The position numbers were made by a program, and so were the translations under genes. Source: Streptomyces phyllanthi (GTDB taxonomy: Bacteria > Actinomycetota > Actinomycetes > Streptomycetales > Streptomycetaceae). Taken from it: DNA of 59,884 nucleotides. This document shows positions 7,280 to 17,300 of this stretch, piece after piece (the first letter of the stretch is position 1; every line of letters starts with the position of its first letter). Under the pieces are notes generated by a model. It worked only from the letters and a program-made list of their open reading frames with translations. It did not search any database and was not told where the DNA came from. The stretch is taken from the NCBI RefSeq assembly GCF_009377205.1, contig NZ_VJZE01000011.1, positions 1 through 59,884 on the forward strand, read 5' to 3'.

Positions 7280-10200
7280 TCAGCCGAAGGCGAGTTTCGT
7301 CGTGCCCCAGCCGCTGCTGGAACTGATGACCGTGGTCGCCGTGCCGATGGTGCTCGCCCCGCCCTTGTAGAGCTTGACGCTGCCGTCGCTCGCCAGGCTC
7401 CAGATGTCGGGGATGTCGTCCCCGGTGGCGTCCGGAGTGCCGTGGATCAGACGAACCGGCATGGCCGTCTCGCTCCAGCCCTCGGCATAGATCTCGTCGG
7501 CCCCGGTGCGGGAGTCCGCGGCGGTGGACAGGGAGGCGATGGTGGCGCCGCCGTTGGTGGTGTCCTTGACGCCGTACCGGAGGTAGAGCCGGTCCGAGGT
7601 CTCCGAGCGCCACAGCAGGTCGGGGGCGCCGTCCTTGTCGTGGTCGCCGACCGACACCAGGTCGCGGGGCTCCCACGCCGTGGTGGCGATCTTGGTGGCC
7701 GTGCCGAAGGAGGCCCCGCTGTAGCCGGTGAACGCCCACATGCCGCCGCCGTCGGTGGTGGCGAACAGGTCGGGCCGCTTGTCCAGGTCGTAGTCGGCGA
7801 CGATCATCTGCGTGAACGTGGCCGGGTCCGGGGAGCCGTCGGGCAGGTAGACGGTCAGCCGCTTGCTGGTGTCGATACTGCCGTAGCCGTCGCCCTTGTA
7901 CAGGTACAACTCGTCGTCGGGCATACGGGCGAAGAGGTCCGTCATGCCGTCGCCGGGATAGCTGTCGGCGTAGTGGGCGATCAGCGCGGGTTGCGTGCCG
8001 GTCGCATCCGTCCAGCAGTTCTCCGCGATGTCGTCCGCCTCCGCGGTGAGGTCGCAGTCCAGCGGCGTGCCCTTGTCGTGGGCGGCGTTGAGGCTGCGGT
8101 GGAGGTCGCCGGTGGAGCTTCCGGAGTACATGGCCAGATCCTTGTACTCGTTGATCACGAACAGGTCCGCGTAGCCGTCGCCGGTCACGTCACCGGGCTC
8201 GTCGGGCTGGTCGCGCGGTGTCACGTAGAAGACGTACTGGCTCGCGGACGAGAGGTTGCCCGCGCTGTCCTGCGCGCACACGTACAGCACGTTCGGGCCG
8301 GCGAGGGGCACACCCGTGGTCAGGGTGTACTTCTTGCCGGACTTCGACGTCCCGTCCTCGTCCACGTACGTTCCCGAGCCGGCCGTCAGGGGCGAACTGG
8401 TGCAGGAACCGGTGTTGAAGCCGTACCTGAACGCGGTGACATCGGTCTCGTCGGTGGCGAAGGTGAACGCACCCTGCTCACCCAGCTTCTTCACCGACCA
8501 GACGTCTCCCGACGGGCTCTCCTTGGGGAAGTCGTCGGAGAGGACCAGGGGTGAGTCGGGTACCGAGCTGTCGAAGACGAACCGGCAGGTGTCGGCCTTG
8601 TCCTTCTCGTTGATCGGGTACCACGACGAGCTGGCGCCGCTGTTGTCCCGGGCCTGGACCTGCCAGGAGTAGGTCCAGCCGTTCGTGAGCGTGCTCGCGG
8701 GGAAGGTGACCGATGCCTGGCCGGTGGCGGAGGGCGTGGTGTCGGTCTTCTCGATCAGCGTGGTGCTGCTGTAGTTGGTGCGCCACAGCTGGAACACCAC
8801 ACGGTCCAGCGACTCGTCACCGTCGGCGTCGTTCGCGTTCGCGGACAGGGTGAGGTCGCGTTTGCCGATGGTCGGGTATTCCAGGACGCGGTCGCAGCCC
8901 GGGCCGGGCGACATGTCGAGCGAGGTCGACGAGACGGTCGGCTTGTGGTTGTACGTGATGACCAGCTTGGGCGCCTTCTCGCCCTCCGCCTTGAACTTCT
9001 TCCACGGGTACGCCGAGGTCTCGTCGTAGGCGCGCAGCCCCAGCGTGACCGAGTACCAGCCGCTGTCCGCCGCGTCCTGGACGAGCGACTTGGTGTCGAA
9101 CTCCACGTACTCGTCCGGACAGGAGGAGCTGTAGCCGTGGGCCACGTCCCGCGAGGTGACCTTGGACTTCCAGTCGGGCTGGTTGTTCCAGGTGGTCGAG
9201 GACGAGATGGAGCCGGTGTGCCACAGCTCCACCACGCGGCCCGAGCAGGACCAGGAGTACGTCTCCAGGGTGCGCAGCTTGGCCGAGGAGATGTACGCGC
9301 CCTTCAGCTTGCGGGTGCCCTCGGTGTTGGTCAGCTTCAGCCGGAAGAAGGAGCGTGAGGTGCCCCACGTGGTCGCCTCGTAGCCGACGCGGGCCTCGGT
9401 GGTGCCGCTGTTGTAGTTGGCGCCGTCGTAGAAGCTGGAGGTGGGGTACTTCTTGTACGCGGTGGTCCAGTTGGTGGACGGGCCGGTGAAGGACGGGTCG
9501 ACGAAGACCGGCCACTCGGTGTCGTCGTCCGTCAGCAGCGACTGCTTCGGGGCGATGGTCAGGGCGGTGTCGGTGGTCCCGGGGGCGGAGAGGTCGGCGT
9601 CCGCCACCGCCAGGTGCGTGCCCGGGTCGGGGCCCGCCAGTCCGGTGAGCGCGAACACCTCGGTGTCGGTGAGGCGTTCGGCGACCTGGCGGTAGGCGGC
9701 GGGGACCGCGCCCGCGCCCTTGCCCGTACCCGTGCCGCGGTGGGCCTGACGGTGGGCGGCCGGGTCGGCCGGGGCGTCGGTGTCGAGACCGCCGGAGGGC
9801 TCGCCCGTCTCGCGTGCGCCGTCCTCGTTGGGTGCGGCGGACTCGGAGGTGGACACCTCGGGCTCGTCGGAGGGCTCGGCCGGCTGGGGGTCGGCGCCCT
9901 CGGTCACGGCCGGTGCGCCCGCCGAGTCCCACATCATCGGGGTGGGGCTGACGGCGTACTCCGTGCCGTCACCGTCCACGGCCGTGACGACCTTCGTGTT
10001 CTCGTCGAGCTTGAAGACGAGGTCGGGGGAGGACAGCCCGTAACTGAGCTTCTCCAAATCGGGGTTGGCCGCCGCCTGGGCGTCGTGCACGATCAGCACG
10101 TGGCCGAAGCCGCTGTCCCGCGCGGTGAGCAGCAGGTCCACGTCGGGGAACACGTCGCGGTACAGGGCCTGCGCGCCGTTGATGGCCGGCGTGGGCAGCG

Positions 10201-10801
10201 CACCGGGCCAGCTCACGGTGATCTGGTGCTCGCCGCTCGTCATGGTGACGAGTTCGGTGTACGCGGTGTTCTCGTCCGCGGCCGTCACCGTATCCGAGCC
10301 GCCGTTCCGGGAGACGGCGTACACGGCGGGCCGGACCGCTCCCGCCTCGTCGGCGGCGGCCCCCCGCGCCGTACCGGACGACGTGCTGCCCGAACCGTCG
10401 GAGAACACCACGGGCTCGGCCGCCGCCTCGGGTGCCCAACCGCCCTTCACCCGCCGCAGTGTGGTGTTGATGGGCTTCCACTCGCCGTCCACCTCGGCGC
10501 GGACCGGGGCACTGCTGACGTGCAGTTCGAAGGTGCCGTCGGGCTTGGCGTACGTGGTGGACGTCGCGTCGCGCAGTGCGGTGGCCTCGACCCGTTTGCC
10601 GGTGGCGACCGCCTTCCTGCGGGCCTCCTGCTCGTCCAGCGGGCCCGACGAACGGTCGGGCTTCTTCGCGGCGGAGTCCTCCGGCGAGCCGGACCAGTCG
10701 GGCACGAGCAGTCCCACCCCGAGCGCGGCGGCGACGAGTGCCGCCACCCCGCCCGCAGCGCGCCGGTTGGCGGGAAACCGTCCGAAGCGACGACGTTCCA
10801 C
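7280..10801 (-). CDS. Secreted DNRLRE / FG-GAP repeat protein
   Basis: Large exported protein of 1,173 residues. The GTG at 10801 is chosen because a GGGGGG tract sits about 10 bases upstream and the protein then begins with a basic stretch ([13 protein letters not shown]) and a hydrophobic signal/anchor ([17 protein letters not shown]). A Pro/Asp/Glu-rich linker follows, then a DNRLRE-type beta domain near residues 500-640 ([10 protein letters not shown]..., [24 protein letters not shown]..., WNNQPDW), Ig-like modules, and at the C-terminus five FG-GAP/VCBS calcium-binding repeats ([52 protein letters not shown]). Proteins of this build are often encoded beside RHS/YD-repeat proteins in Streptomyces and may help display or deliver them; here it is divergent from one. 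Exact role unknown. Confidence 0.85.
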   Translation of the reverse strand: MERRRFGRFPANRRAAGGVAALVAAALGVGLLVPDWSGSPEDSAAKKPDRSSGPLDEQEARRKAVATGKRVEATALRDATSTTYAKPDGTFELHVSSAPVRAEVDGEWKPINTTLRRVKGGWAPEAAAEPVVFSDGSGSTSSGTARGAAADEAGAVRPAVYAVSRNGGSDTVTAADENTAYTELVTMTSGEHQITVSWPGALPTPAINGAQALYRDVFPDVDLLLTARDSGFGHVLIVHDAQAAANPDLEKLSYGLSSPDLVFKLDENTKVVTAVDGDGTEYAVSPTPMMWDSAGAPAVTEGADPQPAEPSDEPEVSTSESAAPNEDGARETGEPSGGLDTDAPADPAAHRQAHRGTGTGKGAGAVPAAYRQVAERLTDTEVFALTGLAGPDPGTHLAVADADLSAPGTTDTALTIAPKQSLLTDDDTEWPVFVDPSFTGPSTNWTTAYKKYPTSSFYDGANYNSGTTEARVGYEATTWGTSRSFFRLKLTNTEGTRKLKGAYISSAKLRTLETYSWSCSGRVVELWHTGSISSSTTWNNQPDWKSKVTSRDVAHGYSSSCPDEYVEFDTKSLVQDAADSGWYSVTLGLRAYDETSAYPWKKFKAEGEKAPKLVITYNHKPTVSSTSLDMSPGPGCDRVLEYPTIGKRDLTLSANANDADGDESLDRVVFQLWRTNYSSTTLIEKTDTTPSATGQASVTFPASTLTNGWTYSWQVQARDNSGASSSWYPINEKDKADTCRFVFDSSVPDSPLVLSDDFPKESPSGDVWSVKKLGEQGAFTFATDETDVTAFRYGFNTGSCTSSPLTAGSGTYVDEDGTSKSGKKYTLTTGVPLAGPNVLYVCAQDSAGNLSSASQYVFYVTPRDQPDEPGDVTGDGYADLFVINEYKDLAMYSGSSTGDLHRSLNAAHDKGTPLDCDLTAEADDIAENCWTDATGTQPALIAHYADSYPGDGMTDLFARMPDDELYLYKGDGYGSIDTSKRLTVYLPDGSPDPATFTQMIVADYDLDKRPDLFATTDGGGMWAFTGYSGASFGTATKIATTAWEPRDLVSVGDHDKDGAPDLLWRSETSDRLYLRYGVKDTTNGGATIASLSTAADSRTGADEIYAEGWSETAMPVRLIHGTPDATGDDIPDIWSLASDGSVKLYKGGASTIGTATTVISSSSGWGTTKLAFG

Positions 10802-11358
10802 GGTGCCTGAATCCCCCCACGGTGAACCGGAGCCGAACCGGCATTTCCGTCTCTCCCGTGGAGAGCGCGTGAATTGCGCGGCAGGCCAGAAATGACGCGC
10901 AGAGCATGACCGAATAGCGACCCAAGTGCCAGTGCCGAGGCTTGTCCGGCCGTGGAACCCGTCCGGCTCGAAGCACGTCACAAAAGTGTGGGAGGGGTGC
11001 CGAGTTCGGCTTCCAGGGGCCTTCCCCAGGTTGCAAACCGGTGTATGGCAGCGCAAAGAGGCATCGAATCGGTGCTGGTTGGTGCGGCGTTGCCCGATTT
11101 AATCATGGTATGCGCTGGATGGCGCAATGGGCACTTGAATTGCTGTTCATGTGGCACTGCCATACGGTCAGCGACTTGCCCAATTTTGCGTGTGATCTAA
11201 ATCACGCAATTTTTGGCCACTGTTGACGACTTCCTTACCTTGGCCCCACGATTCGGCCCGTCAGTTCACTGTCGTGGTTGCATGCCCGAGCCTTCTCCAT
11301 GTGCTCTCCCCATGTGTGCCCGACTGGAATGTGGGGGGCCTCAGCAGCCGTGTGGGGG
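10802..11358. promoter_or_regulatory. Divergent promoter region of the FG-GAP and RHS genes
   Basis: A 557-bp interval, clearly richer in A and T between about 11060 and 11230 than the surrounding genes. It must contain both promoters. The best single site is a CRP-like palindrome at 11192-11205. No separate gene is convincing here. Confidence 0.6.
11192..11205. promoter_or_regulatory. CRP-like palindromic operator
   Basis: GTGATCTAAATCAC at 11192-11205, preceded by T and followed by G, fits the CRP-family pattern TGTGA-N6-TCACA except for the final base. It is flanked by TTGCG and CGCAA, which extend the dyad. Actinomycetes encode a CRP regulator that recognises this type of site. The position, about 390 bp upstream of the FG-GAP start and 155 bp upstream of the RHS start, fits control of either or both genes. 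Confidence 0.5.
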
Positions 11359-14300
11359 ATGCTTTCGTGGTGCGGCCGAGGCCGCCTTTCCCGGACTTCG
11401 GCCCAGCGCGGACGGCGAAGAGGCCTCCGCCTGGGACTGCTCGGCGCACTCGTGGTCGCGCTCGTCGTCGGCATGCTGCCGGTGGCGGCGGTGGCCGTGC
11501 CGCCGGACGACGACCGCACCGCCGTCGACCTCGTCGACCTCCCCGAGGAGGAGGTCGTCGCCCCGGACTCGTCCGCCGCGCTCGAGGAGATGCAGACGGA
11601 CGACGTCCCCACGGTCAAGGAGTACGACCCCGAGGCCGTCACGGCACCCGCCAGCAGCACCGGTTCGGAGAACGTGACCACCCTGGCCCCCGGCCAACTG
11701 GAGCAGGTCTCCACCCTGCCCGTCGAGATCGGCGCCCCCGAGACGGCCACGGCCGCCCAGGCCGACGCCCTGGAGGGCACCTGGCAGGTCAGCCTCATCG
11801 ACCAGACGGACCTCGCCACCGCGTCGTACGAGGCCTTCGAGGGCGTCGCGTTCACCGTGACCCCGCCCGCCGGAGCCACCGGCGACGCCGTGATCTCCCT
11901 GGACTACACGGACTTCGCCGAGCTGTACGGCGCGGGCTGGGCCGACCGGCTCAACCTCACGCAACTCCCCTCCTGCTTCCTCGACACCCCCGACGTCGAT
12001 GCCTGCTCCGAGCCCGTCGAGATCCCCACCGAGACGGTCGTCGAACCGCTGAGCACCGACGTCACCGAGGACCAGGTGCTGGACGGCGAACGCCGCATCA
12101 TGGCCACGGTCGACGTCACCTCCCTCACCGACACCACCACCTCCGGCACGACCACCGCCGCAGCGGACGGCGAGGGCACGGTCACCGACGCCGTCTACCG
12201 GCCCGGGAAGACCACCAGCGAGGTGCTGCGGACGGCGACCTCCTCCGGCTCCACCGTCTTCGCCGCCACCTCCCACGGCAGCGGCTCCCAGGGCGACTTC
12301 TCGGCCACCCCGCTGGTCAGCGCCGGTTCCTGGGCCGCGGGCGGCTCCTCCGGCGCGTTCACCTACACCTACAGCCTGAACGTGCCCGGTGTGCCCGGCG
12401 GCCCCTCGCCGAACCTGTCCTTCGGTTACAACTCCCAGGTGGTGGACGGCCGTACCTCCGCCACCAACAACCAGTCCTCCTGGATCGGTGACGGCTGGGA
12501 GTACAACGCGGGCTCCATCACCCGCACCTACAAGGCCTGCCGCGACGACCGCACCAACGGCAACAACGCCGACCACAAGACCCCCGACCTGTGCTGGGGC
12601 TCCGACAACGCCACCCTCACCCTCGGCGGCACCACCACCGAGCTGGTCCTGCCCGACGGCTCCGCCCCCGTAGGCGACAAGTGGGTCACCGCCAACGGCG
12701 ACGGCTCCAAGGTCGAGCTGATCAAGGACACCACCCGGGGCAACGGCGACGCGGACGGCGAGTACTGGCGGGTCACCACCCGTGACGGCACCCAGTACTA
12801 CTTCGGCCGGCACAAGCTCCCCGGCTGGGCGAGCGGCGACCCCGTCACCGACTCCGTCCTGTCGGTCCCCGTGGCCGGCAACCAGAGCGGCGAGCCCTGC
12901 TACCAGGGCTCCACCAAGACGGACTTCGGGAACTCCTTCTGCGACCAGGCCTGGCGCTGGAACCTCGACTACGTCGTCGACCTCCAGGGCAACGCCATGT
13001 CGCTGTGGTGGGGCAAGGAGACCAACTACTACTCCAAGAACCTCAAGTTCAAGAACCCCGTCCAGTACGACCGCGGCGGCTACCTGAAGACCATCAAGTA
13101 CGGCCAGCGGTCGAGCTCCCTCTTCAGCGCCGAACCGGTCGCCAAGGTCGAGTTCACCGTCGACGAGCGCTGCTTCAAGGAGGGCGACCTCACCTGCGAC
13201 CCGGCCAACTTCACGTCGGGCGACTACTACAAGAACCGCATCTGGTACGACACCCCCGCCGACCTGTACTGCTCCGGCAAGACCGGCGAGGAGTGCTTCG
13301 TCCCCGTCCCCACCTTCTGGTCGCGCAAGCGCCTCGCCAAGGTGGCCACGTACGCCCAGCGCGACGCGACCACCACCGCACCCAAGCTGGTCGACACCTG
13401 GACCCTCGACCAGTCGCTCCCCGTCGACCGCACCGACGAGGGCACGGCCCTGTGGCTGGAGTCCATCACCCGCACCGGCTACGGCACGGACGGCGCGAAC
13501 CTGGGCCTCGCACCCGTGGAGTTCGTCGCCAACACCGTGCCCATGCCCAACCGCGTCAAGCAGGGTGCGAACGACGAGCGTCCCGTCTTCGACCGGCTGC
13601 GCATCGAGCGCGTCGTCAACGAGTACGGCGGCGAGACCAAGGTCACCTACTCAACGCCCTCGGGCGCCTGCGGGAGCGGCAGCGGCTTCCCCGCCCCGGA
13701 GAGCAACACCGGGCTGTGCTTCCCCGCGTACTGGCACCCGGACCCGGAGAAGAGCGACGAGAAGATCTCCTGGTTCAACAAGTACCGCGTCGAGTCCGTC
13801 ACCGAGATGGCGAACATCGACGGCGTACCGGACGAGACCACGCGCTACGAGTACGCCGGCGGCGGAGCCTGGGCGCTGAACCAGGCCGAGTTCTCCAAGA
13901 AGAAGACCCGCACCTACGACCAGTGGCGCGGCTACGGGCTGGTCCGCACCGTCACCGGCGACACCGTGGCGGCCAACGTCGACGCCACGCAGGCCGACGC
14001 CCACACGGCCACCACCGCCGGCGTGTCCGAGACCCGCTACTTCCGCGGCATGCACGGCGACCCGCTGCCGGACGGCACCACCCGCTCGGTCTCCGTCACG
14101 GACTACGCCGACGAGACCATCTCCCCCGACCGGTTCGCCTACCAGGGCCGGGCCGCGGAGACCCTCACCTACACCAAGTACGGCGGCGACCTGCTGACCC
14201 GCACGGTCGACTACCCGACCACGCCCACGGTCCTCGCGACCCGCGCCCGCGGGGACGGCATACCGGACCTCAAGGCCTACCGGGTGCAGGAGGACCACTC

Positions 14301-17300
14301 CATCTCCGTGACCCAGGCATCGGGCACGGTCAGCGCCGAGGACACGCGCACCTGGCGGACCACGAAGACCGTCAACACGTACGAGAGCACCTACGGCCTC
14401 CCGACCAAGGTGGAGGTGCAGGGCGACACGATCGTGACCGGCGACGAGTCCTGCACGGTCAGCGAGTACGTCCACAACACCGACAAGCACCTGATCGGCC
14501 TGACCAAGCAGACGCTGACCACGGCCGGCACCTGCGACGCGGCCGCCACGGCCACCGCCGCCGACTGGATCTCCGGCTCGCGCGTCGCCTACGACGAGGG
14601 CGTCCACGGCGCCACACCCACCACGGGCCTCGCCACCACCACCTGGAACGTCAGCGGCGACGGCGGAGGCTGGACCAAGGCCGCGGAACTCGACTACGAC
14701 ACCTACGGCCGCGCCACCTCCACGACGGACGCCGCGGGCAACACCGAGACCACGACCTTCACGCCCAGCACGGGCCAGGTCTACTCGGTGACCAGCAAGA
14801 ACGCCAAGCAGCAGGCGTCGACCAGCTACCTCGAGCCGGGCCGCGGCACCGCGCTCAAGGAGACCGACGCCAACGGCAACACCACCCAGTTCGCCTACGA
14901 CGCCCTGGGCCGCACCACGGCCGGCTGGAGCGCGTCGCAGTCGACCAGCGAGGACCCGTCGGTCGAGTACACGTACAACATCGACAAGACCAAGACCGAG
15001 ACGCCCTCGGTGGTCACCGCCGCCCTCGGCGACGACGGCACGTACTCCAAGTCGGTCGCCTTCTACGACGGCCTCGGCCGCGAGCGGCAGACCCAGACCC
15101 CGGCGGTCGGCGGCGAGGGCCGTCTGATCACCGACGTGCTCTACAGTGCCAACGGCACGGTCAAGCGCACCAACAACGCCTACTTCGCGACCGGCGCCCC
15201 CGACACGGTCCTGTACGACTACGCCTCCGAGTCGCAGATCCCCAACGCGACGCTGTACGCGTACGACGGCCTGGGCCGCGTCCTGTCGGAGACCCCCTAC
15301 GAGAAGGGCACCCCCAAGCCGGACAAGGCCACGCGCTACGTCTACGACTACGACAACTCCACGGTCATCGAGCCCGCCGGCGGCGCCTCCCAGCGCAGCT
15401 ACACCGACGCCCAGGGCCGCACCGTCCGCGTGGACACCTTCACCAACGCGGCCCGCACCGAGTACCGCACGACGAGGTACAAGTACGACGCCCGCGGCGA
15501 CCGGGTCGAGGCCAAGGACTCCCAGGGCAACCTCTGGACGTGGAAGTACGACGCCCGCGGCCGCGTCAAGGAGGCCACCGACCCCGACACGGGCACGACC
15601 ACGACGACGTACGACGTCATGGACCGCCCGGAGAGCGTCACCGACTCCAACGAGGTGACGGTCTGGACCAAGTACGACGAGCTGTCGCGGGTCAAGGAGC
15701 AGCACCGGGACTCCCTCACCGGCCCGCTCCTGACGGAGAACGTCTACGACCTGTCTCCGGGCGGCCTCGGCCTGCCCACCAGCGCCACCCGCTACACCGA
15801 CGGCCTCGCCTACACGACGTCGGTGGCCGGCTACACGTCCGAGTACCTGCCCACCGGCAAGACGGTCACCCTGCCGCAGTCCATCGCGACCGCGTACGGC
15901 TTCAAGCCGACGTACACCTACACGTACGACTACACACGCACCGGCCTGCCGAAGTCGGTCACCCTCCCCCAGGCGGGCAGCTTCGGCAGCGAGAAGGTCA
16001 TCACCCGCTACAACGCGGACGGCCTGCCGATCTCGACCTCCGGCGAGAAGCACTACACCGCCGAGACCACCTACAGCGTCTACGGCGAGGTGCTCCGCAC
16101 GACCAGCGGCGAGCAGGGCCACCGCGTGTGGACCACCAACCTGTACGACGAGTCCAGCGGCGAACTGCTGCGCAGCGTGGTCGACCGCGAGTCCACCAGC
16201 GACACCTCGACGGTCCCGGGCACGCGCGTCAACAGCCGCTACTACGACTACGACGCCGCGGGCAACGTCCTGCAGATCACGGACTACTGGAACAGCCTCA
16301 CCGACCGCCAGTGCTTCTCCTACGACGCGCTCGGCCAGCTGACCGACGCGTGGACGTCCCCGAACGCCGGCTGCAAGGCGTCCGGCAAGACCACCCGCGA
16401 GGCGAAGTACTCCGACGGCACGACCAACGTCACGTCGGCGAACAGCGGTTACTGGCACACGTACGAGTACGACGCGCTGGGCAACCGCAAGAAGCTGGTC
16501 AAGCACGACCCGGGCCTGAACACGGCCAAGGACGCCACGACCACGTACGCGTACGGCAAGACGGACGGCGCCCAGCCGCACACGCTCACGGGCATGTCGT
16601 CGACGTACACAAACGACGCGGGCGCGCAGATCACCGAGGCCGCGACGCTGACGTACGACGACGCGGGCAACACCAAGACCCGTACGTACGGCGGTGACCA
16701 GCAGGCCCTGGACTGGACGTGGGACGGCAAGGTCGCCAAGGTCACCGGCTTCGGCGACGGCGGCGAGGGCCCCTGGCTGAACTCACCGTCGGGCAAGTGC
16801 CTGGACCTGTCCTCGGCGTCCACGATCGCCGGTACCCCGATGCAGATCTACTCCTGCAACGGCACCAAGGCGCAGAAGCTGCGCATCGAGCCGGCCTCGT
16901 CCTCGGACCCGTCGACGGGCGCGCTGAAGATCCTGGGCCAGTGTGTGGTGCCGTCCGGCGGCGGTACGGCGAACGGCACGGCCGTGGTGATCGGGGCCTG
17001 CACGGGCACGGACGGACAGAAGTGGACGGCGACCTCGACGGGCGCGCTGAAGCACGTCTCGTCGGGCAAGTGCCTGGACGTGCCGAGCGGCAACTACACC
17101 AGCGGCACGGACCTGCAGCTGTACACCTGCAACGGCACCGACCCACAGAAGTGGGCGCCGGACAACGAGACGTCGTACATCTACGGCGCTGACGGTGAGC
17201 GTCTGATCTCGGTCAGTGACAGCGAGCGCACCCTGTACCTGGGTGACACGACGGTGGCGACGACGGCGACGGGTGCGGCTTCGTACACGGAGCGGTACTA

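Noticed and set aside
2244..7326. Long plus-strand frames opposite the phosphatase and fumC genes
   Set aside because: Antisense of two clearly conserved proteins.
13005..16697. Long plus-strand frame inside the RHS gene and the minus-strand one at 13651-16581
   Set aside because: Shifted and antisense frames of the YD repeats; His/Arg/Gly-rich nonsense with no start signals.
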